The position numbers and the translations under genes were made by a program. Source: Cordylochernes scorpioides (taxonomy: Eukaryota; Arthropoda; Arachnida; Pseudoscorpiones; Chernetidae). From it: a stretch of DNA of 64,000 nt. Below are positions 22,190 through 31,817 of the stretch, piece after piece. The notes beneath the pieces are model-generated. The model was not told where the DNA came from. It saw only the letters and a list, made by a program, of their open reading frames with translations, and searched no databases. Numbering within the stretch: the stretch's first letter is position 1; every line of letters begins with the position of its first letter. Where the stretch lies: positions 164,589,302 through 164,653,301 of the forward strand of contig CP092886.1 of NCBI GenBank assembly GCA_030710605.1, given 5' to 3'.

Positions 22190-23395
22190 ACCGATGATAA
22201 GATATGAGGATTTGTTCATGGCCATTAACTAACTTTGTGCTAGATAAAACACGACGCCAATCACAAGCGCTACGAGGATTCGTTCATGACCATTAATTAA
22301 CTTTGTGCTAGATAACACAACGCCGATTACAATCTATAAGGATTCATTCATGACTATTTATTAAATTTGTGCTAGATAAATCACGACACCGAGGTCGCAA
22401 GTTACGAAGATTCATTCATGACCATTAATTTACTTTTTGCTATATAATACAACGCCGATTACAAGCTATAAAGATTCATTCTTGACTATTGATTAAATTT
22501 GTGCTAGATAAATCAGGACGCCGAGGTCGCAAGTTACGAGGATTCATTCATGACCATTAATTTACTTTGTGCTAGATAACACAACGCCGATTACAAACTA
22601 TAAGGATTCATTCATGACTATTAATTAACTTTGTGCGATAAATCACAACGCCGAGGTCGCAAGTTACGAAGATTCATTCATGAGCATTAATTTACTTTGT
22701 GTTAGATATCATACAGCGCAGATCGCAAGCTATAAGGATTCATTCATGACTATTAATTAACTTTGTGCTAGATAAAACACGACGCCAATCCCAAGCGCTA
22801 TAAGGATTCATTCATGAGCATTAATTAACTTTGTGCTAGATAACACACAGCGCCGATCACAGGCTATGAGGATTCATTCATGAGCATTAATTAACTTTGT
22901 GCTAGATATCATACAGCGCCGATCGCAAGCTATGAATATTCATTCATGAACATTAATTAACTTTGTGCTAGATAACACACAGCGCCGATCACAGGCTATG
23001 AGGATTCATTCATGAGCATTAATTAACTTTGTGCTAGATATCATACAGCGCCGATCGCAAGCTATGAAGATTCATTCATGACCATTAATTAACTTTGTGC
23101 TAGATAACACACAGCGCCGATCACAAGCTAAGAGGATTCATTCATAAGCATTAATTAACTTTGTGCTAGATAAAACACAGCGTCGAGATCGAAAGCTATG
23201 AGTATTCATTCATGTGCATTAATCAACTTTGTGCTGCATAACACAGAGCGCCGATCACACGCTATGAGGATTCTCATTCTGAGACGATCTTTAAGCCTTG
23301 TGATAGATAACACACTACACCGATGATAAGCTATGGATACTCATTTATGAACAATCATTTAAATCGTGATGAATAACACAATTGAAAATGTAAAC
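22190..23395. repeat. satellite array, about 66-bp unit, about 18 copies
   Basis: GATTCATTCATGA, TAATTAACTTTGTGCTAGAT and a variable ACACAGCGCCGATC segment repeat throughout. In 22320-22700 two unit types alternate (one with ACCGAGGTCGCAAGTTACG), a partial higher-order pattern. Units at both ends are degraded. Confidence 0.9.
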
Positions 23396-23499
23396 TATAT
23401 ATAACGTGAATTGATTTTTCAAATAAAGAAACTTATCCTTTTTGAATCTATTCGTTATTATATAACGTGAATGTTGATTTTTAAATAATACAATTTTAT

Positions 23500-23580
23500 A
23501 CTGCGCCATTACTTCAATGATTCAAATGATGAGAGGGCCTGGCTCATCAGTGATCAACTGAATGGATCGCCGGAAAGGTT
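23500..23580 (-). mobile_element. short family F remnant
   Basis: GAGAGGGCCTGGCTCATCAG (minus: CTGATGAGCCAGGCC) is the family F core. The arms are almost gone. Confidence 0.45.
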
Positions 23581-23813
23581 AAATATACTTTTCTTGGCTA
23601 ATCACGTTTGTGATAACACCGTTATTGCATATTACACAATGGCATAGGCGAATGGTTGAAAAATTACAAATCCCTTAACCGTATCTCTGTGTTGATTTAC
23701 ATCGATACATATTGCTAATATATGTGTGGTTAATATGTGTGCGACTTATTTGAAAGATGATTGGCTTTCAAATATCACGTAACCTTAATTATCCAATCAT
23801 CGTGCCATATATT

Positions 23814-23880
23814 TTAGCTCAGTGGTTGCATTGAGCAACGAAGTACTACATTAAATATCGTGGATTCGAGTCTTGGAATA
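23814..23880 (+). repeat. tRNA-like sequence, probable SINE head
   Basis: TTAGCTCAGTGGTTG resembles a tRNA A box, and GTGGATTCGAGTC about 45 bases later resembles a B box. Acceptor pairing is poor, so this is more likely a decayed tRNA-derived SINE promoter than a tRNA gene. Confidence 0.4.
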
Positions 23881-23964
23881 TAATCTTTTTTTTATGAGAA
23901 AATGTTTTTATTTCTGTCATTCATTTGTACTTTTTGAAGCAATATAATTTTACTGTTATATATA

Positions 23965-24180
23965 CACTCATAGATAAAACTTAAGGAATTTTTACCTGTT
24001 AGCATGCATTTCGGGATTCGGACTCTGAAAAACATTTGATACACAGCGATCTTTATTGAAGACACACGAGATAACCAAGTGTGAACAAAATTATCTCTGT
24101 CTTATTCTTCTTTTTAAAAAAAATAGACAACCGGTGACATCAAAAATATGAAAAACTTCCTTAAGTATTGTTCATGAGTG
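23965..24180. mobile_element. Tc1-type MITE (family M), copy 4
   Basis: CACTCATAGATAAAACTT at the left and CTTAAG...TCATGAGTG at the right, with TA on both sides. Confidence 0.75.
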
Positions 24181-24457
24181 TATATGAATCAGATTTGATA
24201 TTAGGCATTTTAATCTTTATATTATAGGGATATGACGTTTGATCTCATTAACCTATAATGGTAATTTTTAACGGCGTAAGAATATATATGTAGTATATAT
24301 ATATAGTTCGCTTTTTATTACATCGATATATTTTGGGGTTTATTTGGGAAAATCTTTGTTGAGGATGTGCTAATGCTCTCGTCTATATGAGGGAACATAT
24401 TCTCCCAAATTATCTGCGCATTTTATGCATAGACTAAGAAGCATTTATATATATATA

Positions 24458-24628
24458 TGATACATTTTGAATGATAGAATGTAAATTTTATTTTGTTTAA
24501 CTAAATGGTGTATGTAAATTTTGTTTTGTTTAAAAAGATTTGAGGAAAATAAAGAGATGATTATTGAAGTGGAGACGGCCACAAACGACTGCTAATTCTT
24601 TTCACACATCTAGAATAGAATTATATCA
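24458..24628 (+). repeat. 5' LTR of Ty3/gypsy element, 171 bp
   Basis: Begins TGATACATTTTG and ends ATTATATCA. It reads identical to the 3' LTR at 29091-29261, which implies a recent insertion. A 4-bp TATA flanks both outer edges, though the site is TA-rich. AATAAA lies within it. The sequence right after the LTR does not start with the usual TGG of a tRNA primer site. Confidence 0.9.
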
Positions 24629-25403
24629 GCTAGTCGACAGGATCGCTGCCTACGGGAATAAATTCGAAATGACATCGAAGAAAGACTTGAAAACTTTACA
24701 GAAAGAAGAGGTTGTTACCGGAGCGAGAGTAGACAGTTCAATTAAAGAAATCTTGCCGATTTTCAACCCGGATACAGGCCTTACGTATCAAGAATGGCGA
24801 AATATTTTTGAAAGAACAGTCAAACTTCAAAATATTTCAGAAAATGATGCTCTAACGATGATTCCAAGCATCTTTAAGGGAAAAGCGTTAGAGATATACG
24901 CCTCGATGTGCCAGGATGTGTTCACGTTGGATGAACTTCACCAAGCTATGAATACATTTTTCCCGGTATCGACCAGTGGATTGATGAGGCAGTTTTGGAC
25001 TGAAAAGAAGCTACCATCGCAACCCCTTATGGACTACTACTTTAATAAACTGAAGTTGGCAAAAATATTGAATATAAGTTCGGAGCAGACCCTGGAAGCG
25101 CTTTCTTCGAATGTAAACGCAAAGCTGAGACCATTTTTGATCGCTGCCAATCCGGCTAATCTGGACCTGTGGATTAAGATTGCATCCTCCCTGGAAGAAG
25201 GATTTCGACAGGAAGAGACATCTTCACCCTTTAATGGCCCCAGATATCGACGGGACTTTCAAAATGTCGACTCAAGGAATGCAACGCCTTCACAGGATTC
25301 TCTTCCTTCAGGTGCCCGCCCCGGCAGAGAGGTTGGCGACCGGCAAGAAACCCGGCAAAAGCAGTTTTACCAAGACTTTCGAGGTAATGTAGGGCAACAT
25401 TGA
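24564..25403 (+). CDS. gag: Gag-like protein of Ty3/gypsy retrotransposon
   Basis: The open frame of 279 codons begins at an ATG inside the 5' LTR. A second ATG at 24669 (residue 36) lies outside the LTR and is the more usual kind of start. The middle resembles retrotransposon capsid: EWRNIFERTVKL (about residues 85-96), GKALEIYASM (about 111-120), LDELHQAMNTFFP, then FWTEKKLPSQPLMDYYF. These fit the all-helical Gag capsid common to gypsy elements. No complete CCHC zinc knuckle is seen. The frame stops at TGA 25401-25403, and pol continues in exactly the same frame. So Gag-Pol would need stop-codon readthrough, or the stop is a mutation. Confidence 0.8.
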   Translation: MKWRRPQTTANSFHTSRIELYQLVDRIAAYGNKFEMTSKKDLKTLQKEEVVTGARVDSSIKEILPIFNPDTGLTYQEWRNIFERTVKLQNISENDALTMIPSIFKGKALEIYASMCQDVFTLDELHQAMNTFFPVSTSGLMRQFWTEKKLPSQPLMDYYFNKLKLAKILNISSEQTLEALSSNVNAKLRPFLIAANPANLDLWIKIASSLEEGFRQEETSSPFNGPRYRRDFQNVDSRNATPSQDSLPSGARPGREVGDRQETRQKQFYQDFRGNVGQH

Positions 25404-25415
25404 TGGTGCCCAGGA

Positions 25416-28400
25416 GTGATGAGCGACGTTGGGGTAGATTCATTGCTCTTGGGAACCTATTTAGTACTCTTTGATTCCGGCAGTGACATTAATATTATTT
25501 CAGTACACCTATTACCTGAATGCCTTTTAGATAAGATAAATAACTCTAGCCAACAACACACAAACACACCTAATATAATTAGCACTGTATCTAACCGTAT
25601 TGGAATATTTGGACACATTTGTTTAACGATCAGAATTGGAGATATAACTAACAATATGTTATTCTATATTATTGATAATCCAAATTTGAATTTTCTGATA
25701 GTATCCACTAAGTACCTGAAATATTTTAACCTAAAGATTGATTTTGATGAGAATGTTATTATGCAAAATAATGTGTTTTTATCCAAATTTCAATATACAT
25801 TTTCTAAAGATGAACTCAATGCTTTGCAATATTGTGATAACTCAAAAAAATATTTTGGTGTTTCTAATAATGTTAAATATTGTAAAAAACATAATTATTG
25901 TTTAAAACTTTCAGGAAAATGCAATCACATAAAAAAGTTACCTCTTTTAGATAAAACTATTGATCAATATAACATAAATGTCCCCTCTTGTTTTAAATCT
26001 AAACTCGTTTACCAACCAAACTTTCGACCCTTACCCTTGCCAAATCTAGAAGACAGCTATCTAAATAATGATGACAAACTTAAGAATAATTTCTACATTT
26101 TATTAAATCGCTATAATGATATTTCTGGTGAAAACAAGTATAATATCAGACCATTAAAAGTAGATCCCCCCAGGTTAAGACTCAAAGATAAAACTCCTGT
26201 TTGTCTCAGACCTTATCGACATAATCCCAGGGACACCGAAATAATTAAGGAACAAATTAGGCAATTATTAAAATATGGGATTATTAGGCATGCTTCTTCT
26301 CCATATAGTTCGCCAGTAACTTTAGCACATAAAAAGGGAGAAAATTATAAATCTAGACTATGTATCGACTTTAGGAAATTGAATTCAAAATTGATAGGAG
26401 ATAGTTTCCCAATTCCTTTAGTTGAAAATATCATCCAAAAGGTGCAAGGCTCAAAAGTATTCTCGTGCCTTGATATTCTAAGTGCATACTGGACTATTGG
26501 TTTACATGAAAAAGATCAACCTATTACTTGCTTTACCACCACAGAAGGCTCTTACCAATGGTGCAGATTACCATTTGGATTGCGGACAGCTCCTGCTATT
26601 TTTAACAGGATCCTCACTTCCATATTGCAGAAATATGAACTTAAAAATATTATATCTTACTTTGACGATATATTGGTTTTCTCAAAAGATACCGAATCCC
26701 ATTTAGAACACCTTGGGGAAATATTTGCAATCCTACAAGAGGAAGGTATCCAACTTAGGAAAGACAAATGTTTGTTTTTTATGCAAAAGATAAATTATTT
26801 GGGTTACGAAATTTTTGGAGATCAAATCTCTCCTTCAAGTACTAATGTTGGTATAATTAAATCTTTGCCCCCTCCTCGTGATGTTAGATGCTTAAGGTCA
26901 TTTTTGGGCAGCGTTACGCATTATGCAAAATTTATAGATAATTTTAATAAGTTGAGAGCGCCTTTAAATGATCTATTGAAAAAAGATGTAAAATTCACGT
27001 GGAGTGAAGAGTGTCAGAGGAGTTTTGAAGCCCTTAAAGAAGCATTAGTTTCGAAACCAATACTCCAAATTTATAATCCATTGTTAGCTACACATATCTT
27101 TTGCGACGCTAGTATTTCAGGTTTAGGAGGCGTACTTAAACAGGAGTATCCTGATGGCACCTTAAGACCCATAGCGTTTTATAGTAGGGCTTTAAGGGGA
27201 GCAGAATCCAAGTATACAATAACAGAACTTGAATTATTGGCGATAATAGAAACATGTAAAAGATATCATCCCTATATTTCAGGTCAACATGTGATAGTTC
27301 ATACCGACCATAAGGCATTAATTTGGTTAAATAATTTCAAACATACTAACGGTAGATTATTCCGATGGGCGCTAAAATTATCAGAATATGATTTGGAATT
27401 TAAATATAATAAGGGATGTGAGAATCATGAAGCCGACATGTTGTCTCGACTGCCATATACCTGCTTCTTAACTGTTCAAAATATAGAACAAGAACAAAAA
27501 TCATTACTTAAGCCTTCATCTAAACTATATTTCATTAAAAACGGTATTACTTATATTAGGCTAAAAATTAGAGATAGGATTATAGTACCACCCTCCTTAC
27601 AACAACAATTGATAAGCAGGGCTCACGAAAGTTTAGGACACCCAGGCATAAGTTCAATGGCTAGAGTTATCTCAACTCAATATTATTTCAAAGGAATGAT
27701 AGGACAAATAAAAAATTATATTTTGAAATGTAAAATATGTCAGTCTGTAAAGAAGCCAACTACACCTTCGTATGGACTCATGGGTAATTTACCACTAGCT
27801 GAGAAACCATTTGATGTAGTTGCCCTTGACAGTATTTCAGGATTAGGGGATTATAACAGTACAAAAAATTGTCTTCATGTGATAGTTGATCATCACTCAA
27901 GATACATCTGGGCTTATCCTTCTAAGAGTACGTCTATAGCAACGTACATCAATATAATAAATCAGTTATTAAATGTAGGTAAACCAAAAATTATCGTTAC
28001 TGATAGGCACCCCTCATTTGTGTCCCAAAGGTTTAACAAATTTCTACAAGAAAAGGGCATAAAACACGTGATGACATCCCCTTCGCACCCACAGTGTAAT
28101 GGGCTTGTAGAGAGGGCGAATGCGACAATTATCTCAAAGCTTAGACTTCACCATCAACAAAATCCCAGAATACCATGGCCCAAATTATTACAAAAGGCCT
28201 TAGAAGAATATCGGAGTATTCCTCATTCCATAACTAAAATGCCTCCCGTTTATTTACTTTTTGGCATAACGCCATCATATATCAATAAATTAACAATAGC
28301 ATATCCACCCATAGAAGAGGCTAGGAAAATTGCAACTGAAAATACCGAAAAATTACATCTTAAATTGGTAAAAAGATATAATGAATCCCATAAAACGCCT

Positions 28401-28889
28401 AATCTAAAAATAGGGGATAAGGTCCTTTATAAGATCCCTTACCAATCAGGTCAAGGTAAGCTCATGCCAGCCTTTTATCCAGAACCATACACCATAATTT
28501 CCATACCCTCACCACAAACCATAGAAATAGATAAGCCTTGCCAACCCGAAAATAAGCATGCAACAATAGTTAATATTTCTAAAGTAAAGCTCTGGGATCC
28601 GGTAACTGAAGACAATACTGAACCACCATTCCCATTTCAGGAAGAAGAGGATTTGGAGGGATGCTTGGGTATCGAACCTAACAAGCAAGCTTCCACCGAT
28701 AGTCCTCAGGTTTTATTCTCTTCCATTAAAGAAAAAAAAATCCAGATCACCCCACAGAGCCCCTGGAGAAACTACTGCCGGTTTCGGGAAAATAACAAAA
28801 AAAAGTTGCCCTGGAATGGGATTCTACATGGAGAGTGTCTCCATAGACATGTAATGTCCATATCATTTTTTTTCCCTGCCTATTGTTAG
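25416..28889 (+). CDS. pol: Pol polyprotein (PR-RT-RH-IN) of Ty3/gypsy retrotransposon
   Basis: 1157 codons without a stop; the first ATG is at 25419, but the frame is continuous with gag across a single TGA. Aspartic protease: LFDSGSDINII (about residues 18-28). Reverse transcriptase: LRPYRHNPRD (about 265), SRLCIDFRKLN (about 312), LPFGLRTAPAIFNRIL, catalytic YFDD (about 415). RNase H: FCDASISGLGG (about 560), TELELLAI (about 604), HTDHKALIW (about 629). Integrase: zinc finger HESLGH...CKICQSVK (about 736-775), then catalytic D (about 805), D in VTDRHPSF (about 861) and E in LVERAN (about 897), spaced DD35E. All catalytic residues are present, so the enzymes look functional. The C-terminal 60 residues are lysine- and serine-rich with no recognised domain. 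Confidence 0.95.
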   Translation: MMSDVGVDSLLLGTYLVLFDSGSDINIISVHLLPECLLDKINNSSQQHTNTPNIISTVSNRIGIFGHICLTIRIGDITNNMLFYIIDNPNLNFLIVSTKYLKYFNLKIDFDENVIMQNNVFLSKFQYTFSKDELNALQYCDNSKKYFGVSNNVKYCKKHNYCLKLSGKCNHIKKLPLLDKTIDQYNINVPSCFKSKLVYQPNFRPLPLPNLEDSYLNNDDKLKNNFYILLNRYNDISGENKYNIRPLKVDPPRLRLKDKTPVCLRPYRHNPRDTEIIKEQIRQLLKYGIIRHASSPYSSPVTLAHKKGENYKSRLCIDFRKLNSKLIGDSFPIPLVENIIQKVQGSKVFSCLDILSAYWTIGLHEKDQPITCFTTTEGSYQWCRLPFGLRTAPAIFNRILTSILQKYELKNIISYFDDILVFSKDTESHLEHLGEIFAILQEEGIQLRKDKCLFFMQKINYLGYEIFGDQISPSSTNVGIIKSLPPPRDVRCLRSFLGSVTHYAKFIDNFNKLRAPLNDLLKKDVKFTWSEECQRSFEALKEALVSKPILQIYNPLLATHIFCDASISGLGGVLKQEYPDGTLRPIAFYSRALRGAESKYTITELELLAIIETCKRYHPYISGQHVIVHTDHKALIWLNNFKHTNGRLFRWALKLSEYDLEFKYNKGCENHEADMLSRLPYTCFLTVQNIEQEQKSLLKPSSKLYFIKNGITYIRLKIRDRIIVPPSLQQQLISRAHESLGHPGISSMARVISTQYYFKGMIGQIKNYILKCKICQSVKKPTTPSYGLMGNLPLAEKPFDVVALDSISGLGDYNSTKNCLHVIVDHHSRYIWAYPSKSTSIATYINIINQLLNVGKPKIIVTDRHPSFVSQRFNKFLQEKGIKHVMTSPSHPQCNGLVERANATIISKLRLHHQQNPRIPWPKLLQKALEEYRSIPHSITKMPPVYLLFGITPSYINKLTIAYPPIEEARKIATENTEKLHLKLVKRYNESHKTPNLKIGDKVLYKIPYQSGQGKLMPAFYPEPYTIISIPSPQTIEIDKPCQPENKHATIVNISKVKLWDPVTEDNTEPPFPFQEEEDLEGCLGIEPNKQASTDSPQVLFSSIKEKKIQITPQSPWRNYCRFRENNKKKLPWNGILHGECLHRHVMSISFFFPAYC

Positions 28890-29079
28890 TTAGGTTTTGT
28901 ATGGCCACCTTTTCCTGTGATTTTCCCCAACTAACAGGCTTTGGTCGCCTTTTTTTACCTCTAACAATATGGTTACTTGTGTAATATAATTTTTTGCAAT
29001 GTATCTTATCCTTTACCTTCCATCCCCTCCCAACCTCCGTTGAGAAAAAAATTAATACAATTTTTTTTTTTTTTTTTTT

Positions 29080-29090
29080 GTGGGGGGTAG
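29080..29090 (+). promoter_or_regulatory. polypurine tract of the gypsy element
   Basis: A G-rich run (GTGGGGGGTAG) lies immediately upstream of the 3' LTR, after a poly-T stretch, the expected position of the plus-strand primer. Confidence 0.7.
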
Positions 29091-29261
29091 TGATACATTT
29101 TGAATGATAGAATGTAAATTTTATTTTGTTTAACTAAATGGTGTATGTAAATTTTGTTTTGTTTAAAAAGATTTGAGGAAAATAAAGAGATGATTATTGA
29201 AGTGGAGACGGCCACAAACGACTGCTAATTCTTTTCACACATCTAGAATAGAATTATATCA
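29091..29261 (+). repeat. 3' LTR of Ty3/gypsy element, 171 bp
   Basis: Reads the same as the 5' LTR over its full length (TGATACATTTTG ... ATTATATCA). No difference was found by eye. Confidence 0.9.
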
Positions 29262-29759
29262 TATATATTCAATGTATCTATATAGATAATACCGTAACAG
29301 AGTTTTCCATTGTAAAGTCCTGAGCTATCTCCTCCGAAGATTCTGAACTACACATAACAATCTATATACCAAAATTTTCGTTATTTTTTTCTTCGTATGA
29401 TAGGCCTGTTTTTATTTTCCTAATGTTAACAGTTATTTTTATTTTTTAATTTAATCTATTTTACAATCGTAGATTTTTTGCATTTATCATCATCAATTCA
29501 TTTGTTTTGAAATGCGTAAAAATGTGTTTTGAAATAATATATATTTCTGATTCATTTGATTATGTAAGTACTTTGTTATAGTTTTTCATTTAAATATATA
29601 AATTTTTCGAATTGTAGATTGAATTATTACTTTTATTCTATAATAATTATCTTTTATAAGTGTTTGTTATAGTTTTTCATTTGAATTTAGCACAATTTTT
29701 GTATCTGGTTATCTTTTTTGGCATCTTTTCATCTCTCTTTGGCATCTTTTTTTTTCTCA

Positions 29760-29905
29760 TTAATAAGACCTAATCCAAATAATTTAATAGTGTGTGACGT
29801 TTCAGCAACAGCATCAGACAGAAGAATAAATGAACTAAAGAATAAAATCTCATTTTTTCTTTTGTCTGATGATGGTGGCATTTGGATTAGGTCTTTTTTT
29901 TTTTT
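29760..29905. repeat. family D foldback
   Basis: AAGACCTAATCCAAAT and ATTTGGATTAGGTCTT bound it. On the minus strand the centre reads CTGATG-C... then CTGAAACGTCAC, which resembles a hammerhead with a damaged A9 and a very short stem II. Confidence 0.5.
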
Positions 29906-30039
29906 ATTAATTTGTTATAGTTTTTCATTTGAATTTAGCTCCATTTTTGTGTCTTATTTCTTCTTTATATTAAAGTTTAGAATTAAGCTTTGCTTTTTTA
30001 TATACATGTTTATTACACATTTAGCAATACTTTTTCTTT

Positions 30040-30175
30040 ATTAAAAATATAAAGTTAAGTGCCAGGAGAAAATGTTTTTTATTAATCGAATACACGAGCT
30101 TATATAAGCAATAAGCTCGTGTATTCGATTAATAAAAAACATTTTCTCCTGGCACTTAACTTTATATTTTTAATA
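30040..30175. repeat. near-perfect palindrome, about 65-bp arms
   Basis: 30040-30104 and 30111-30175 are inverted copies with only about six bases between (AAGCTCGTGTATTCGATTAA inside, AAGTTAAGTGCCAGG outside). It would extrude a long hairpin. No known family. Confidence 0.85.
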
Positions 30176-30269
30176 TCCCAAGGAGAAAGTTTCTACGATT
30201 AAATAACTTTTTCTTTATATTTGCTCTTATTTACTCATTTTTTTACTCTTTCACAATCAGATTTTGAAA

Positions 30270-31817
30270 ATGGCTAAATGGCTTCACTTCTCCCTATTTG
30301 CTTTTGTAGCTTTTCTTATAAAAAAATATTAGAACTTAGAATTAAGCTTTGCTTTTTTATATACATGTTTGTTACACATTTAGCAATATATATACCAAAA
30401 TATTTTTTTGAATACTTACCTCTTTTAGTGAATTTTTGTCAGGGGGGCTGCAAAAGTGCCGTACTTATGCAGTATTTTGATGCTTTTCCTGTGAAAAGGA
30501 TAATGAAATTTAAAATTAAGCTTTGCTTTTTTATATACATGTTATTTACACATTTAGCAATATATACACAGAAATATTTTTGGAATATTTAACTTTTTTG
30601 GTGAATTTTTGTCAGGGAAGCTATGGACTGCCGTAATCATGCGGCTGCAAAAGTGCCGTACTTATGCAGTATTTTGATGCTTTTCCTGTGAAAAGGATAA
30701 TGAAATTTAAAATTAAGCTTTGCTTTTTTATATACATGTTATTTACACATTTAGCAATATATACACAGAAATATTTTTGGAATATTTAACTTTTTTGGTG
30801 AATTTTTGTCAGGGAAGCTATGGACTGCCGTAATCATGCATTATGTTGATGTTCTTCTCATAAAAAAAATATTTGGGTTTGGAATTGGGCTTTGCTTTTT
30901 TGTATACATGTTTTTTACATATTTAGAGCAATTTACACACAGAAAAATTTTGGAATATTTAACTTTCTTGGTGAATTTTTGTCAGGGAAGCTATGGACTG
31001 CCGTAATCATGCGGCTGCAAAAGTGCCGTACTTATGCAGTATTTTGATGCTTTTCCTGTGAAAAGGATAATGAAATTTAAAATTAAGCTTTGCTTTTTTA
31101 TATACATGTTATTTACACATTTAGCAATATATACACAGAAATATTTTTGGAATATTTAACTTTTTTGGTGAATTTTTGTCAGGGAAGCTATGGACTGCCG
31201 TAATCATGCATTATGTTGATGTTCTTCTCATAAAAAAATATTTGGGTTTGGAATTGGGCTTTGCTTTTTGTATACATGTTTTTTACATATTTAGCAATTT
31301 ACACACAGAAATATTTTGGAATATTTAACTTTCTTGGTGAATTTTTGTCAGGGAAGCTATGGACTGCCGTAATCATGCGGCTGCAAAAGTGCCGTACTTA
31401 TGCAGTATTTTGATGCTTTTCCTGTGAAAAGGATAATGAAATTTAAAATTAAGCTTTGCTTTTTTATATACATGTTATTTACACATTTAGCAATATATAC
31501 ACAGAAATATTTTTGGAATATTTAACTTTTTTGGTGAATTTTTGTCAGGGAAGCTATGGACTGCCGTAATCATGCATTATGTTGATGTTCTTCTCATAAA
31601 AAAAATATTTGGGTTTGGAATTGGGCTTTGCTTTTTTGTATACATGTTTTTTACATATTTAGCAATTTACACACAGAAAAATTTTGGAATATTTTACTTT
31701 CTTGGTGAATTTTTGTCAGGGAAGCTATGGACTGCCGTAATCATGCAATATGTTGATGTTCTTCTCATAAAAAAAATATTTGGGTTTAGAATTGGGCTTT
31801 GCTTTTTTATATACATA
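30270..31817 (+). repeat. dimeric tandem repeat, about 367-bp higher-order unit
   Basis: GTCAGGGAAGCTATGG occurs at 30612, 30807, 30985, 31178, 31347, 31544 and 31717, with alternating spacing of about 195 and about 173 bases. The long monomer carries GCGGCTGCAAAAGTGCCG; the short one carries ATTATGTTGATGTTCTTC. Both contain AAGCTTTG. The array is cut at 31817 by the inverted Helitron end. Confidence 0.85.

Larger units (their letters stand above)
24458..29261 (+). mobile_element. complete Ty3/gypsy LTR retrotransposon, 4804 bp
   Basis: Identical 171-bp LTRs bound a gag frame and a long pol frame in the order protease, reverse transcriptase, RNase H, integrase, the Ty3/gypsy order. A purine-rich tract with GGGGGG (29080-29090) directly precedes the 3' LTR and can serve as the plus-strand primer. 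No env frame or chromodomain is seen. Apart from the TGA between gag and pol, no inactivating change was noticed. It ends 15 bases before the Helitron at 29277. Confidence 0.92.

Noticed and set aside
22190-23395. CRISPR-like array
   Set aside because: Repeats are contiguous satellite units without unique spacers, and the DNA is eukaryotic.
29783-29830. Active hammerhead in family D (CTGATGC ... GAAACGTC)
   Set aside because: The A9 position is C and stem II is nearly absent; kept only as a degenerate motif.
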